Shown here piece after piece: positions 27,046 through 36,767 of a stretch of 64,000 nt of DNA. The stretch comes from Sphingomonas rubra (GTDB taxonomy: Bacteria > Pseudomonadota > Alphaproteobacteria > Sphingomonadales > Sphingomonadaceae), in contig NZ_FOXP01000005.1 of the NCBI RefSeq assembly GCF_900115745.1, positions 124,001 to 188,000 of the forward strand, read 5' to 3'. How positions within the stretch are numbered: the stretch's first letter is position 1; the number at the start of each line of letters is the position of its first letter. The notes below the pieces were generated by a model, which had not been told where the DNA came from, did no database searches, and worked only from the letters and a program-made list of their open reading frames with translations. The position numbers and the translations under genes were made by a program.

Positions 27046-28716
27046 TCAGCCCTCGGCGGCGTAGCGTGCGCGGTACGCCGCCTTCAGCCCGACCTTGTCG
27101 ATCTTCTCCGTCCCCAGGCGCGGCAACGGCGCCTCGGCGAACCAGACGCGGTGCGGCACCTTGAAGGCGGCGATGTGGTCGCCGAGGAACGCCTTCACGC
27201 CTCCCTCGTCGAGCGCCGCACCGTCCGCCCACACCACCGCCGCGGGCAGCTCGCCCAGCCGCTCGTCGGCCAGCCCGAACACCGCCGCCTCGCGGATCGC
27301 CGGATGCGCGTAGAGCGCCGCCTCCACCTCCTGGCAGCTGATGTTCTCCCCGCCTCGGATGATGATGTCCTTCTTGCGATCGACGATGAACAGGTATCCG
27401 TCCTCGTCCAGGTAACCGATGTCACCCGTGCGGAAATACCCGTCGGCGGTGAACGCCGCCGCCGTCGCGGCCGGGTTGTTCCAATATTCGCGGAAGTTGA
27501 CGACCGACCGGATCGCGATCTCGCCCCGCGCGCCTTGCGCCAGCTTCACACCCGCATCGTCGACGATGGCGAGGTCGATCAGCGGCACCGACGGCCGCCC
27601 CGCCGACAGCGGCTTGGCGACGTAGTTGGATCGCCAATTGCCCGCGCCCGCCGCGTTGGTCTCCGTCAGGCCGTAACCGATCAGCGGCGCCCCCTCCATC
27701 TCGTCGGCGATGCGCCGCACGTGCTCGGCCGGCCGCGGCGCGCCGCCCGCCGCGAAATCGGCGACGGTGGACAGGTCGTACCGGTCGCGTTCGGGATGGG
27801 TCAGCATCTCGTAGCTCATCAGCGGCACGCCGACGAAATAGGTCACCCGCTCCGCCTCGATCAGCCGCATCGCCTCGCGCGCATCCCATTTGGGCATCAG
27901 CACCAGTTTCCGGCCCATCGCGAAACTCTGCAGGAACACCGGCACCTCGGCGGTGACGTGGAACAGCGGGATCGTCAGCATGGTCGACGGCTGCCCCTCG
28001 GGCGGGTTGCCGTCCTGCGTGGCGATGCCGACCATCATCATCACCTGCGCCAGGTAGCTGAACACCGCCTGCATCACCGCCCGATGATCCGACACCGCGC
28101 CCTTGCACTGCCCGGTCGAGCCCGAGGTGAACAGGATCGTGGCCAGGTCGTCGGGGCCGGGCGAGGGCAGCGCCTGCCCCTCTCCGGCGAGCGGCGCGAT
28201 CGCCTCCGCGAGCGGCAGCGTCTCGTCCAGCGTCACGACATTGGCCACGCCCGTCAGCCGCCTGGCCCGCGCCGTGTCGGCGACGATCAGCGCGCAGTCG
28301 ACGTCGGCGATGGCGGTGGCGAACTCCTCCGCCTGCCACCAGCCGTTGAGCAGCGTCGCGACCCCGCCCGCCATCAGCGTGCCCATGTACGTCGCGATCC
28401 AGGCGGGCGAGTTGCGGCCGGCGATGCCCACGCGGTCGCCGACGCGGATGCCGCGCGCGACCAGCCCGTGCGCGACCCGCGTCGCCTGCGCATGGACCTG
28501 CGCGAAGGTCAGCCGCTCCTCGCCCGCCACCAGGAAGGTCGCGTCGGCGTGCAGGGCGCTGAAATGCGCGAAATAGGCCGGAATCGACGGCGGCGCCGCC
28601 GCGATCGTCGGCAGATCGGCACCCCATCGCGTGATCGACGACAGCGGCAGCGGGCCGCCCGGCGCCGTCACCGCCGCCATCACCGTGTCCATGCGCCCGT
28701 CCAGCTCGGTCCGCAT
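27046..28716 (-). CDS. AMP-forming acyl-CoA synthetase/ligase
   Basis: The protein has 556 residues of the ANL superfamily. It activates a carboxylic acid as acyl-AMP and transfers it to CoA. The P-loop-like A3 motif is [15 protein letters not shown]5 is [11 protein letters not shown]7/A8 is [20 protein letters not shown] then [15 protein letters not shown], and the A10 lysine lies in [10 protein letters not shown]. Fatty or aromatic acid specificity cannot be assigned. The gene is directly followed (1 nt) by the molybdenum hydroxylase gene, suggesting a common catabolic pathway. It is divergent from lgt. Confidence 0.88.
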   Translation of the reverse strand: MRTELDGRMDTVMAAVTAPGGPLPLSSITRWGADLPTIAAAPPSIPAYFAHFSALHADATFLVAGEERLTFAQVHAQATRVAHGLVARGIRVGDRVGIAGRNSPAWIATYMGTLMAGGVATLLNGWWQAEEFATAIADVDCALIVADTARARRLTGVANVVTLDETLPLAEAIAPLAGEGQALPSPGPDDLATILFTSGSTGQCKGAVSDHRAVMQAVFSYLAQVMMMVGIATQDGNPPEGQPSTMLTIPLFHVTAEVPVFLQSFAMGRKLVLMPKWDAREAMRLIEAERVTYFVGVPLMSYEMLTHPERDRYDLSTVADFAAGGAPRPAEHVRRIADEMEGAPLIGYGLTETNAAGAGNWRSNYVAKPLSAGRPSVPLIDLAIVDDAGVKLAQGARGEIAIRSVVNFREYWNNPAATAAAFTADGYFRTGDIGYLDEDGYLFIVDRKKDIIIRGGENISCQEVEAALYAHPAIREAAVFGLADERLGELPAAVVWADGAALDEGGVKAFLGDHIAAFKVPHRVWFAEAPLPRLGTEKIDKVGLKAAYRARYAAEG

Positions 28717-28781
28717 CCGTCTCTCCGCTTGGTCTACGCCACTGCCCCCTCTATGCAGGCGGCGACCAACGGGGGAAAGCC

Positions 28782-29678
28782 TTGATCCAGTATCTCGCCG
28801 CGGCCGCCACCGCCGTGCCCATGGCGGACCATGTCCGCTTCGCCGATGTCGGCCTGCATCCCGACGTGTTCACGATCGGCTTCTTCACGCTGCGCTGGTA
28901 CAGCCTGGCGTACATCGCCGGCATCCTGGTCGGTTGGTGGTACCTGCTGAAGCTGCTGGCCCAGCCCGGCGCGCCGATGGCCCGGCGCCATGCGGACGAC
29001 CTCGTCTTCTACGCGACGCTCGGCATCATCCTGGGCGGGCGGCTGGGCTACGTGCTGTTCTACGCGCCCGACATGATCCTGCATCCCTTGCGCATCCTGC
29101 GGCTGTGGGACGGCGGCATGAGCTTCCACGGCGGCGTGATCGGCACGTCGCTGGGCATCGTCCTGTTCGCGCGCAACAACAGGCTCCAGTGGCTGCGCAT
29201 CCACGACTATGTCGCCTGCTGCGTCCCCTTCGGCCTGTTCTTCGGGCGGCTCGCCAATTTCGTGAACGGCGAGCTGTGGGGCAAGCCGACCGATGTCGCC
29301 TGGGGCATCGTCTTCGAGCGTACCGTGCCGTTCGGCCTGATCGAGCCCGCGCGCCATCCCAGCCAGCTGTACGAGGCGGCGCTGGAGGGGGTGCTGCTGT
29401 TCCTCCTTCTCGCCTACGCCTTCTGGCGCACCCGCGCGCGTTATCAGCCCGGCCGCCTCACCGGCCTGTTCCTGGTCGGCTACGGCATCGCCCGCTTCAC
29501 CGTGGAGTTCTTTCGCGAGCCCGACCAGCAGCTGCGCGCCTTCGCCGAGGCGACCGGCCTGCACATGGGCCAGTGGCTGTGCGTGCCGATGATCCTGGGC
29601 GGCGCCTGGCTGATGGCGACCGCGCCCAAGCGGCGCGTGCGCGTCGAGCCGATCGCGGGGACCGAGAGCGTCGCGTGA
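28782..29678 (+). CDS. lgt: Prolipoprotein diacylglyceryl transferase
   Basis: The protein has 298 residues. It is an inner-membrane enzyme transferring diacylglycerol from phosphatidylglycerol to the lipobox cysteine of prolipoproteins. Multiple membrane segments are present, with the conserved [34 protein letters not shown] (Lgt signature) and RHPSQLYEA. The start is a TTG at 28782 with a GGGGGAAAG site; the first ATG in frame (28821) would remove the N-terminal stretch. It heads a tight six-gene operon with midA, GNAT, pgeF and others. Confidence 0.95.
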   Translation: MIQYLAAAATAVPMADHVRFADVGLHPDVFTIGFFTLRWYSLAYIAGILVGWWYLLKLLAQPGAPMARRHADDLVFYATLGIILGGRLGYVLFYAPDMILHPLRILRLWDGGMSFHGGVIGTSLGIVLFARNNRLQWLRIHDYVACCVPFGLFFGRLANFVNGELWGKPTDVAWGIVFERTVPFGLIEPARHPSQLYEAALEGVLLFLLLAYAFWRTRARYQPGRLTGLFLVGYGIARFTVEFFREPDQQLRAFAEATGLHMGQWLCVPMILGGAWLMATAPKRRVRVEPIAGTESVA

Positions 29679-30721
29679 GCGGAAGCGATCCTGCCCTGCC
29701 CGAGCGGCTCGCCCGCGCCATCGCGCTCGCCGGGCCGATGCCGGTGTCGCAGTTCATGGCCGCCGCCAACGCGCATTACTACGCCACGCGCGATCCCCTC
29801 GGCACCGCGGGCGACTTCGTCACCGCGCCGGAGATCAGCCAGATGTTCGGCGAGCTGGTCGGCCTGTGGTGCGCCGACCTGTGGGACCGCGCCGGCCGCC
29901 CGCGGTGCCACTGGGTCGAGCTCGGCCCCGGCCGCGGCACGCTCGCCGCCGACGCGCGGCGCGCGATGACGAAGGCGGGGTTCGAGCCGACGATCCACCT
30001 GGTCGAGACCAGTCCCACCCTCCGCACCGCGCAGGCCGAACGCGTTCCCGACGCGACCTGGCACGACACGGTCGACACGCTGCCGACCGACGGCGCGCTC
30101 CTCGTCGTCGCCAACGAGTTCTTCGACGCGCTGCCGATCCGTCAGTTGGTGGCGACGCCCGCCGGCTGGCGCGAGCGGCTGGTAGCGTGTCAGGACACGC
30201 TGTTCCTGCCAATCGCGGGCAGGCCGGTGCCGGACGAGGTCGTGCCCGCGCCCTTGCGCGAGGCGGCGCCCGGCAGCGTGCTGGAGGTATCGCCCGCCGC
30301 CGTCGCGGTCGTCCGTACGCTCGCCGCGCGACTGGCGGCGCAGGGCGGGGCGCTGCTCGCGATCGATTACGGCCATGAGGGCCCTCTGCTCGGCGAGACG
30401 TTGCAGGCGGTGCGCGGCCACGGCTTCGCCAATCCGTACGAGACGCCCGGCGAGGTCGACCTGTCCGCACACGTCGATTTCACCACCCTCGCCGCCGCGG
30501 GTCAGGCGGGCGGCGCGGTCGCCTGGGGGCCGGTCGAGCAGGGCGAGTGGCTGGTCAAGCTCGGCATCGACGCGCGTGCCGCCGCACTCGCCCGCGCCGC
30601 CCCCGACCGTTCGGAGGCGCTGGTCGCCGATCGCGCCCGGCTGGTGCAGGGCATGGGTGCGCTCTTCAAGGCCTTGGCGCTCACCGCCCCCGCCTGGCCA
30701 CATCCCGCAGGGTTCGCATGA
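29675..30721 (+). CDS. MidA/NDUFAF7-family SAM-dependent methyltransferase
   Basis: The protein has 348 residues. It belongs to the DUF185 family whose mitochondrial member NDUFAF7 methylates an arginine of a complex I subunit. The family pattern is visible: [19 protein letters not shown] near the start, the SAM-binding [14 protein letters not shown], then [16 protein letters not shown] and LLAIDYGH. The GTG start at 29675 overlaps the lgt stop (GTGA), and the stop overlaps the next start (ATGA). The lgt-midA pairing is common in alphaproteobacteria. Confidence 0.9.
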   Translation: MSGSDPALPERLARAIALAGPMPVSQFMAAANAHYYATRDPLGTAGDFVTAPEISQMFGELVGLWCADLWDRAGRPRCHWVELGPGRGTLAADARRAMTKAGFEPTIHLVETSPTLRTAQAERVPDATWHDTVDTLPTDGALLVVANEFFDALPIRQLVATPAGWRERLVACQDTLFLPIAGRPVPDEVVPAPLREAAPGSVLEVSPAAVAVVRTLAARLAAQGGALLAIDYGHEGPLLGETLQAVRGHGFANPYETPGEVDLSAHVDFTTLAAAGQAGGAVAWGPVEQGEWLVKLGIDARAAALARAAPDRSEALVADRARLVQGMGALFKALALTAPAWPHPAGFA

Positions 30722-31224
30722 TCCGTTATCGCGACGCCACCGCCGCCGACCTGCCCGCCATCGACGCGCTGTTCCGCCGCAGCTTCGTCGCGACCTTCGG
30801 CACGCTCTACGCGCCCGCCGACCTCGCCACCTTTCTCGCCGGCTTCTCGGCCGCGGCATGGGCCGACGAGTTCGCCCAGCCCGGCGTCGCGATCCGCCTC
30901 GCCGAGGAGGAGGGCGTGCTGCTCGGCTACGCCAAGATCGGCGACCAGAAACTGCCGGTGGAACCCATCGGCGCCGCGGTCGAACTGCGCCACCTCTACC
31001 TCGACGTCGCCGCGCAAGGGCGGGGCATCGCCGACGCGCTGCTCCACTGGACGATCGAGACGAGCCGGGCACGCGGTGCGGGCGAGCTGTTCCTCTCGGT
31101 CTTCGTCGACAACACCCGCGCCAAGCGCTTCTACGCGCGACGAGGATTCGAGGCGATCGGCCGCTACGAGTTCCCCGTCGGCGACCATGTCGACCAGGAC
31201 GACCTGATGCGGCTGGTGTTGTGA
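30718..31224 (+). CDS. GNAT-family N-acetyltransferase
   Basis: The protein has 168 residues with a complete GNAT fold: an N-terminal strand [37 protein letters not shown] containing the acetyl-CoA pyrophosphate-binding loop (Q-G-R-G-I-A; given in parts VELRHLYLDV and AAQGRGIADALL), and LSVFVDNTRAKRFYARRGFE at the C-terminal end. Acceptor substrate is unknown. The ATG overlaps the midA stop and the stop overlaps the pgeF GTG, so it is translated as part of the operon. Confidence 0.9.
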   Translation: MIRYRDATAADLPAIDALFRRSFVATFGTLYAPADLATFLAGFSAAAWADEFAQPGVAIRLAEEEGVLLGYAKIGDQKLPVEPIGAAVELRHLYLDVAAQGRGIADALLHWTIETSRARGAGELFLSVFVDNTRAKRFYARRGFEAIGRYEFPVGDHVDQDDLMRLVL

Positions 31225-32009
31225 GCGAGGGCGTCGACGTCATCCGCTCCGCGGCGCTCGGCGGCGTGCCGCACGGCTTTCTCGGCCGGCGCGGCGGCGC
31301 GTCGAGCGGCGTGACCGCCGGGCTCGACATGGGGCGGCGCGGGGCGGAGTTGATCGGGCCGGAACTGGCCGAGAACCGCCGCCGCGCGGTCGCCGCGGTG
31401 CTGCCGGGCGCCGACCTTCGCACCCTGTGGCAGGTCCATTCCGCCGAGGTCGTCACCGTCGGTGCCGAGTGGAACGAGGACGCGCGGCCCCACGCCGACG
31501 CGCTCGTCACCGATCGGCCGGGCGTGCTGCTCGGCATCCTGACCGCGGACTGCGCGCCGGTACTGTTCGCCGATCCGGCGGCGGGCGTCGTCGGCGCCGC
31601 GCACGCGGGGTGGAAGGGTGCGCTCGCCGGCGTGACCGACCGGACGATCGACGCGATGGAGGCGATCGGGGCCGACCGTTCCCGCATCGCCGCCGCGATC
31701 GGACCGTGCATCGCGCGCGCCAGCTACGAGGTCGACGACGCCTTCCTGACGCGATTCTGCGAGGCCGATGCCGAGAGCGACCGCTTCTTCGCGCCGGGAC
31801 GCGCCGGCCATCACCGCTTCGACCTGGAGGCCTATGTCGCCGCCCGCCTCGCCCGAGCGGGTATCGGCCGCATCGAGGCGCTCGGCCTCGACACCTATGC
31901 CGCGCCGGCGCGTTTCTACTCCTATCGCCGCGCGACGCACCGCGGCGAACCGGATTACGGGAGACAGATCGCCCTGATCGGCCTCCCACCAGCGGAGCGG
32001 ATCGGCTAG
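31221..32009 (+). CDS. pgeF: PgeF/YfiH-family multicopper-like protein (peptidoglycan editing factor)
   Basis: The protein has 262 residues of the DUF152/laccase-domain family. E. coli YfiH (PgeF) prevents misincorporation of L-Ser into peptidoglycan precursors; relatives act as purine nucleoside phosphorylases. The metal-binding triad is visible as VHSAEVV (His), LTADCAPV (Cys) and GAAHAGWKG (His), and IGPCIARASYEVD is conserved. The GTG start at 31221 overlaps the GNAT stop (GTGA). The C-terminal FYSYRRATHRGEPDYGRQIA is typical. Confidence 0.93.
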   Translation: MSEGVDVIRSAALGGVPHGFLGRRGGASSGVTAGLDMGRRGAELIGPELAENRRRAVAAVLPGADLRTLWQVHSAEVVTVGAEWNEDARPHADALVTDRPGVLLGILTADCAPVLFADPAAGVVGAAHAGWKGALAGVTDRTIDAMEAIGADRSRIAAAIGPCIARASYEVDDAFLTRFCEADAESDRFFAPGRAGHHRFDLEAYVAARLARAGIGRIEALGLDTYAAPARFYSYRRATHRGEPDYGRQIALIGLPPAERIG

Positions 32010-32032
32010 AGCCTTCGCTCAAGGAGAGTAGC

Positions 32033-33352
32033 ATGGCCGATATCGACAACGAGACCGAAGCCGACGTGACCGGCGTCGCGGCCACCGCGCCGAAGGACGA
32101 CACGCCCAAGCGGATCGGTGATCGCAAGCTCAAGCCGTCGACGCTGATGATGGGCCACGGCTTCGACCCGGCGCTGTCGGAGGGGTCGCTGAAGCCTCCG
32201 ATCTTCCTCACCTCGACCTTCGTCTTCCCCAACGCCGCCGCGGGCAAGCGCCATTTCGAGGGCGTGACGGGCAAGCGGCCGGGCGGCGCGGACGGGCTGG
32301 TCTACTCGCGCTTCAACGGGCCGAACCAGGAGATCCTGGAGGATCGCCTGGGCATCTGGGAGGAGGCGGAGGACGCGCTCGCCTTCTCCAGCGGCATGGC
32401 GGCGATCGCGACCCTGTTCCTGTCGATGGTCAAGCCCGGCGACACCATCGTCCACTCGGGGCCTTTGTATGCCGCGACCGAGACGCTGATCGCGCGTATC
32501 CTGGGCCGGTTCGGGGTCCACTGGCTCGACTTCCCGGCGGGCGCGACGCGCGAGGAGATCGACGCGGTGCTGTCCAAGGCGGCGACCGGCAACGTCGCGC
32601 TGATCTACCTCGAATCGCCCGCCAATCCGACCAACGCGCTGGTCGACGTGCAGGCGGTGCGCGCCAGCCGCGACGCGATCTTCGCGAACAGCCCGACCAA
32701 GCCGCCGATCGCGATCGACAACACCTTCCTGGGGCCGCTCTGGTCGCAGCCGCTGAAACACGGGGCGGAGATCGTCGTCTACTCGCTGACCAAATATGCG
32801 GGCGGCCATTCGGACCTGGTCGCGGGCGGCGTGCTGGGATCGAAGGAGCATATCAACACGATCCGATCGATGCGGAACACGATCGGCACGATCTGCGACC
32901 CCAATACCGCCTGGATGCTGCTGCGCTCGCTGGAGACGCTGGAATTGCGGATGAGCCGGGCGGGCGAGAATGCGGTCAAGGTGTGCGAGTTCCTGCGCCA
33001 GCACCCCAAGGTCGACAGCATGGGCTATCTCGGCTTCATCACCGACGCGCGGCAACAGGACATCTACGACCGCCACTGCACCGGCGCGGGTTCCACCTTC
33101 TCGCTGCTGGTGAAGGGCGGCGAGGCGGAAGCGTTCCGGTTCCTCGATGCGCTCAAGATCGCCAAGCTGGCGGTGTCGCTGGGCGGGACGGAGACGCTGG
33201 CCAGCCATCCGGCGGCGATGACGCACCTGTCGGTGCCGGAGGCGCGCAAGAAGGCATTGGGGATCACCGACAATCTGGTGCGCATCTCGATCGGGGTGGA
33301 GGATGCGGACGACCTGATCGCCGATTTCGACCAGGCGTTGGCCGCGATCTGA
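32033..33352 (+). CDS. Cystathionine gamma-synthase family PLP enzyme
   Basis: The protein has 439 residues of the Cys/Met metabolism PLP-dependent family. The PLP lysine lies in YSLTKYAGGHSDL (about residue 252), and LVYSRFNGPNQEILEDRL, SSGMAAIATLF and PLYAATETLI align with active-site segments. A ~30-residue charged N-terminal extension precedes the domain. Relatives include MetB, MetZ and methionine gamma-lyase; the exact reaction is open. An AAGGAG site lies 7 bases before ATG 32033. Its stop overlaps the PRTase start (TGATG). Confidence 0.88.
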   Translation: MADIDNETEADVTGVAATAPKDDTPKRIGDRKLKPSTLMMGHGFDPALSEGSLKPPIFLTSTFVFPNAAAGKRHFEGVTGKRPGGADGLVYSRFNGPNQEILEDRLGIWEEAEDALAFSSGMAAIATLFLSMVKPGDTIVHSGPLYAATETLIARILGRFGVHWLDFPAGATREEIDAVLSKAATGNVALIYLESPANPTNALVDVQAVRASRDAIFANSPTKPPIAIDNTFLGPLWSQPLKHGAEIVVYSLTKYAGGHSDLVAGGVLGSKEHINTIRSMRNTIGTICDPNTAWMLLRSLETLELRMSRAGENAVKVCEFLRQHPKVDSMGYLGFITDARQQDIYDRHCTGAGSTFSLLVKGGEAEAFRFLDALKIAKLAVSLGGTETLASHPAAMTHLSVPEARKKALGITDNLVRISIGVEDADDLIADFDQALAAI

Positions 33353-33867
33353 TGCCGAATTTCACCAACATCGCGCACGACGCGTTCGTCGCGGCGGTGT
33401 GCGACCTGGCGGCGCAGCTCGCCGCCGACGACTGGACGCCCGATTTCATCATCGGCGTCGGGCGCGGCGGGCTGGTGCCGGCGGTGTTCCTGAGCCACGC
33501 GAGCGGGCTGCCGATGCTGTCGGTGGATTATTCGAGCCAGGTGAAGGATTTCGCCGACGAGCCGCTGGTGAAGCTCGCCACACGCACCCGCGCGGGCGAG
33601 CGCCTGCTGTTTCTCGACGACATCAACGATTCGGGACGGACGATCACGCATCTGCGGAGGGCACTCGCCGCGGCGGGGGCGGTGGACGGAGCGGTGCGGT
33701 TCGCGACGTTGATCGACAACGAACGATCGGCGGAGCGGGTGGACTATCGGCACCGCACGATCGATCGGGCGGTGACGAAGGACTGGTTCGTGTTCCCGTG
33801 GGAGGCGGTGGCGCCGGCGACCTCGATAGCGGAGGATGCGGCGGCGGTGCCGGAGCGGCTTGCCTGA
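33352..33867 (+). CDS. Phosphoribosyltransferase family protein
   Basis: The protein has 171 residues of the type I PRTase fold. The PRPP-binding loop LLFLDDINDSGRTI is intact, and FIIGVGRGGLVPAVFLSHAS matches the N-terminal PRTase strand of hypoxanthine/xanthine-type enzymes. The C-terminus (KDWFVFPWE) also resembles Gpt/Hpt-like proteins. Substrate base is unknown. It is the last gene of the lgt operon and is followed by conserved element copy 2. Confidence 0.88.
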   Translation: MPNFTNIAHDAFVAAVCDLAAQLAADDWTPDFIIGVGRGGLVPAVFLSHASGLPMLSVDYSSQVKDFADEPLVKLATRTRAGERLLFLDDINDSGRTITHLRRALAAAGAVDGAVRFATLIDNERSAERVDYRHRTIDRAVTKDWFVFPWEAVAPATSIAEDAAAVPERLA

Positions 33868-33887
33868 CCACGTCAAAGTTCACGGTT

Positions 33888-34014
33888 GCTTGACTCGATT
33901 GACCCCCAGAACAAAACGATCGAGGCCGATCGTTTCCGAAAGCGGCAATGAGAAAGAGCGTGTCCGGCGGCGGTTCGGCAGGATCATAGCAGTCGCCCGA
34001 CTTGTAGGACAGCG
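33888..34014 (+). ncRNA. Conserved 127-nt element, copy 2 (candidate structured RNA)
   Basis: This starts 21 nt after the PRTase stop and is the homologue of 19660-19786. The shared blocks are GCTTGACTCGATTGACCCCC+AGAAC (33888-33912), CGATCGTTTCCG (33927-33938), AGAAAGAGCG (33951-33960) and CTTGTAGGACAGCG (34001-34014). Here AAACGATCG and CGATCGTTT form a perfect 9-bp hairpin with an AGGC loop (33914-33935). The spacers between blocks vary while the total length is the same. It fills the first half of the 315-bp gap; a REP pair fills the rest. Confidence 0.45.
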
Positions 34015-34066
34015 AGTGTCTGGACTAGCGAAGGCGACGGTGGAGGACGGCTCGCCTCACTCCCTT

Positions 34067-34163
34067 CGTCACCCCGGACTTGATCCGGGGTCTATGGTTC
34101 CGCCAGAGCGGACAGCGTTGCTCTCGCGGACGGATGGCCCCCGGATCAAGTCCGGGATGACGG
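34067..34163. repeat. REP-like inverted pair, family A (CCCCGGACTTGATCCGGGG)
   Basis: The left arm is CGTCACCCCGGACTTGATCC+GGGGTC and the right arm CCCCGGATCAAGTCCGGGAT+GACG. They are inverted copies separated by about 45 bp, each arm palindromic. The pair lies between the PRTase operon and the convergent murA stop. Confidence 0.85.
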
Positions 34164-34182
34164 GAGCCTACCCGTCCAGGCC

Positions 34183-35469
34183 TCACCCCCCGCCGACGCG
34201 TTCGATATCGGCGCCGACGGCGGACAGTTTCTCCTCCAGACGCTCGTAGCCGCGGTCGAGATGGTAGATGCGGCTGACTTCGGTCTGCCCTTCCGCGGCG
34301 AGGCCGGCGAGGATCAGGCTCATCGAGGCGCGCAGGTCGGTGGCCATCACGGGTGCGCCGACCAGCTTCGGCACGCCGCGCACCACCGCGGTGCGGCCCT
34401 GGACGAGAATGTCGGCGCCCATGCGGGCCAGTTCGGGCACGTGCATGTAGCGGTTCTCGAAGATCGTCTCCGTCAGCACGCTGGCGCCATCGGCGAGGCA
34501 GAGCATCGCCATGAACTGCGCCTGCATGTCGGTGGCGAAGCCGGGATAGGGCGCGGTCGACAGCGTCAGCGGGCGCAGCGGTGCGTGGCTGGCGGAGACG
34601 CAAACCGAGTCCTTGCGCAACTCGACCAGCACGCCCGCGTCCGCCAGCGAGGAGAGGGTCGCGCCCATGTCGTCCGCGCTGACGCCGGTCAGCTCCAGCG
34701 TGCCGCCGGTGATCGCGGCGGCGCAGGCGTAGGAGCCCGCCTCGATCCGGTCGGGCATCACCGAGTAGGTCGCGCCGTGCAGGCGGTCGCGGCCCTCGAT
34801 CGTCAGCGTCTCCGTCCCGATCCCCTCGATCGAGGCACCCATCGCGACGAGGCAGCGGCACAGGTCGACGATCTCCGGCTCGCGCGCGGCGTTCTCGATG
34901 ACGCTGGTGCCGCGGGCCAGCACCGCCGCCATGACGACGTTCTCGGTCGCGCCGACCGAGACGACGGGGAAGCGGTAATTGCCGCCCGCCAGCCGCCCGT
35001 CGGGGGCGACCGCGCGGACGTAGCCGGCCGCCATCTCCAGCTCCGCCCCAATCGCCTCCAGCGCCTTGAGGTGGAGGTCGATCGGGCGGTTGCCGATCGC
35101 GCAGCCGCCGGGCAGCGACACCCGCGCCTCGCCCGCGCGCACCAGGATGGGGCCGAGCACCAGGATCGACGCGCGCATTTTCCGCACGATGTCGTACGGC
35201 GCCTCGGTCGAGGTGAGTTCCTTGACCTGAATGGTCATGGTGCGGCCGAACTCCTCCGGTCGCGTTCCTTCGATCGCGGTGGAGGCGCCGAGCTGGTTGA
35301 GCAGATGGCCGAAGCCGTCGACATCGGCGAGGCGCGGCAGGTTCTTCAGCGTCAGCGGCTCGTCGGTGAGCAGCGCGCAGGGCATCAGCGTCAGCGCCGC
35401 GTTCTTGGCGCCGGAAATGGGCAGGCGGCCGGACAGGCGGTTGCCGCCGCGAATAATGATGCGATCCAT
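34183..35469 (-). CDS. murA: UDP-N-acetylglucosamine 1-carboxyvinyltransferase
   Basis: The protein has 428 residues. It adds enolpyruvate to UDP-GlcNAc, the first committed peptidoglycan step. The catalytic Cys (fosfomycin target) is in SLPGGCAIG at about residue 123, so the enzyme should be fosfomycin-sensitive at the target level. Substrate-binding ISGAKNAAL is at the N-terminus, and [16 protein letters not shown] and GMGADI-like segments follow the family order. The ATG at 35469 (MDRIII) is used; the in-frame extension is not conserved. It is divergent from the Crp/Fnr gene. Confidence 0.96.
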   Translation of the reverse strand: MDRIIIRGGNRLSGRLPISGAKNAALTLMPCALLTDEPLTLKNLPRLADVDGFGHLLNQLGASTAIEGTRPEEFGRTMTIQVKELTSTEAPYDIVRKMRASILVLGPILVRAGEARVSLPGGCAIGNRPIDLHLKALEAIGAELEMAAGYVRAVAPDGRLAGGNYRFPVVSVGATENVVMAAVLARGTSVIENAAREPEIVDLCRCLVAMGASIEGIGTETLTIEGRDRLHGATYSVMPDRIEAGSYACAAAITGGTLELTGVSADDMGATLSSLADAGVLVELRKDSVCVSASHAPLRPLTLSTAPYPGFATDMQAQFMAMLCLADGASVLTETIFENRYMHVPELARMGADILVQGRTAVVRGVPKLVGAPVMATDLRASMSLILAGLAAEGQTEVSRIYHLDRGYERLEEKLSAVGADIERVGGG

Positions 35470-35595
35470 GGTGAAGGCTCTATCGCCTCGGTGCCGCCGT
35501 GCAAGACCGACCCTCCGCAAGCGGGCGCTTGATCGACTTTAATGCAAGACTTTCCGCCTGTTGGTTAAGCCGTCACGGCAGGGAGACTGTCGTCA

Positions 35596-36330
35596 GTGCT
35601 AGAATGTCGCCTCACCGATCGGCTCGGTGACTATATAGACCTGACGTCCGACGAGCGGACGGCGGTGGATCGCCTTACCGAGCGGGAGCTGCGCCTGCGT
35701 CGCGGCGCGACGTTGCTGCGCGAGAACGATCGCCCGGGCGAGTTGTATGTGCTGACGCGCGGCACCATGATGAGCTACGTCCTGCTCGACGACGGCAGCC
35801 GCCAGATCGTGCGCTTCCTGCTGCCGGGCGACCTGGTCGGGATGGCGGGCGTGATCTACCAACAATCGCCCGAGACGATCACGGCGTCGACCGATTGCAC
35901 GGTGGCGCCGTTCGACCGGGCGCTGCTCGGCATTCTGGTCGACAAGCATCCGCGGCTGGGCGCGCTGTTGCTGGCGCTGGCGCAGATGGAGCGGGTGGTA
36001 TGCACCGACCGGCTGGCCGCGATCGGCCGGACGACGGCCAAGGCGCGCGTCGCGGCGCTGCTGTTGGAGGTACGCGACCGGTTGCGGCAGCTGGACGCCA
36101 GCATCGTCGACACCTTCGCGCCCGGCATCACGCAGGAGGAGATCGGCGACGCGACCGGGCTGACCGCGGTGCACGTCAACCGCATGCTGCGCCAGCTGGA
36201 GGACGACGGGCTGATCGCGCGCGAGGGCGGGCGGATCACGCTGCTCGACGGGCCGACGCTGGCGCGGATCTCGAGCTACGTGAACCGGTACGCGGGGTTC
36301 GACCTGGGATGGTTGCCGCCGGCGCGATAA
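35596..36330 (+). CDS. Crp/Fnr-family transcriptional regulator
   Basis: The protein has 244 residues. It has an N-terminal cyclic-nucleotide-binding-like beta-roll (about 20-130, GELYVLTRGTMMSYVLLDDG and IVRFLLPGDLVGMAG), a dimer helix, and a C-terminal winged HTH (about 170-235, ITQEEIGDATGLTAVHVNRM with LRQLEDDGLI). There is no N-terminal Cys cluster, so it is not a classical Fe-S Fnr. The ligand is unknown. The GTG start at 35596 has GGGAGA upstream. Gene order murA<->crp with a 126-bp shared promoter region is seen. It may autoregulate, but I find no convincing palindromic site. Confidence 0.88.
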   Translation: MLECRLTDRLGDYIDLTSDERTAVDRLTERELRLRRGATLLRENDRPGELYVLTRGTMMSYVLLDDGSRQIVRFLLPGDLVGMAGVIYQQSPETITASTDCTVAPFDRALLGILVDKHPRLGALLLALAQMERVVCTDRLAAIGRTTAKARVAALLLEVRDRLRQLDASIVDTFAPGITQEEIGDATGLTAVHVNRMLRQLEDDGLIAREGGRITLLDGPTLARISSYVNRYAGFDLGWLPPAR

Positions 36331-36404
36331 GATCGACGAAAGCTGGAGTTGATCGATTGCGTCGGGCTCGATCGACGCCGATGCCGTTCAGCCAACGCAT
36401 CGAC

Positions 36405-36676
36405 CCCGGCGGAGGCGAGACCTCTGCGAAACTACTTCGTCATGCCGGACTTGTTCCGGCATTCACCGTGCCGCAAGCCAATAAGCTGTTGATTTCGCGG
36501 AACCGTGGACCCCGGATCAAGTCCGGGGTGACGAAAGAAAAGATGCTTTTGGAGGAGTTTCGCAGGGATCTCGCGGAGGCCGGGGTCCAGTCGCGGAGGT
36601 CGATGTGGCGGGAGTGCCGGGCTCGCTACCGCCGTCCTCCAACTGGGCCCCGGCCTTTGCCGGGGTACTCGCTGAG
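36405..36676. repeat. Composite of nested REP-like palindromes
   Basis: This occupies most of the 437-bp gap between the Crp/Fnr gene and clpS. A mixed family A/C pair (CGTCATGCCGGACTTGTTCC at 36437 and CCCCGGATCAAGTCCGGGGT+GACG ending 36534) sits inside an outer inverted repeat CTGCGAAACT / AGTTTCGCAG (36424 and 36557). Family B arms follow (GCGGAGGCCGGGGTCCAG, and CTGGGCCCCGGCCTTTGCCG ending near 36674). It looks as if one element landed in another. The rest of the gap shows nothing recognisable. Confidence 0.7.
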
Positions 36677-36767
36677 TTGGATGGGCGTCGGCTTCATCCT
36701 AAGGGCCAGCCGGTCGACGTGCTTGGCACGACCTAATCAGGTGAGTTCACCACCACCGGAACGCGGA

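Noticed and set aside
23757..27164. Long plus-strand frame opposite hemH and the molybdenum hydroxylase
   Set aside because: Low-complexity product with no domains; the opposite strand has complete conserved motifs.
32010..32033. SAM riboswitch before the cystathionine gamma-synthase-like gene
   Set aside because: Only 23 bases separate it from pgeF, too short for any riboswitch aptamer.
35532..35552. Possible Fnr/FixK box (TTGAT...) in front of the Crp/Fnr gene
   Set aside because: Only one half-site matches TTGAT; the expected ATCAA partner at the right spacing is missing.
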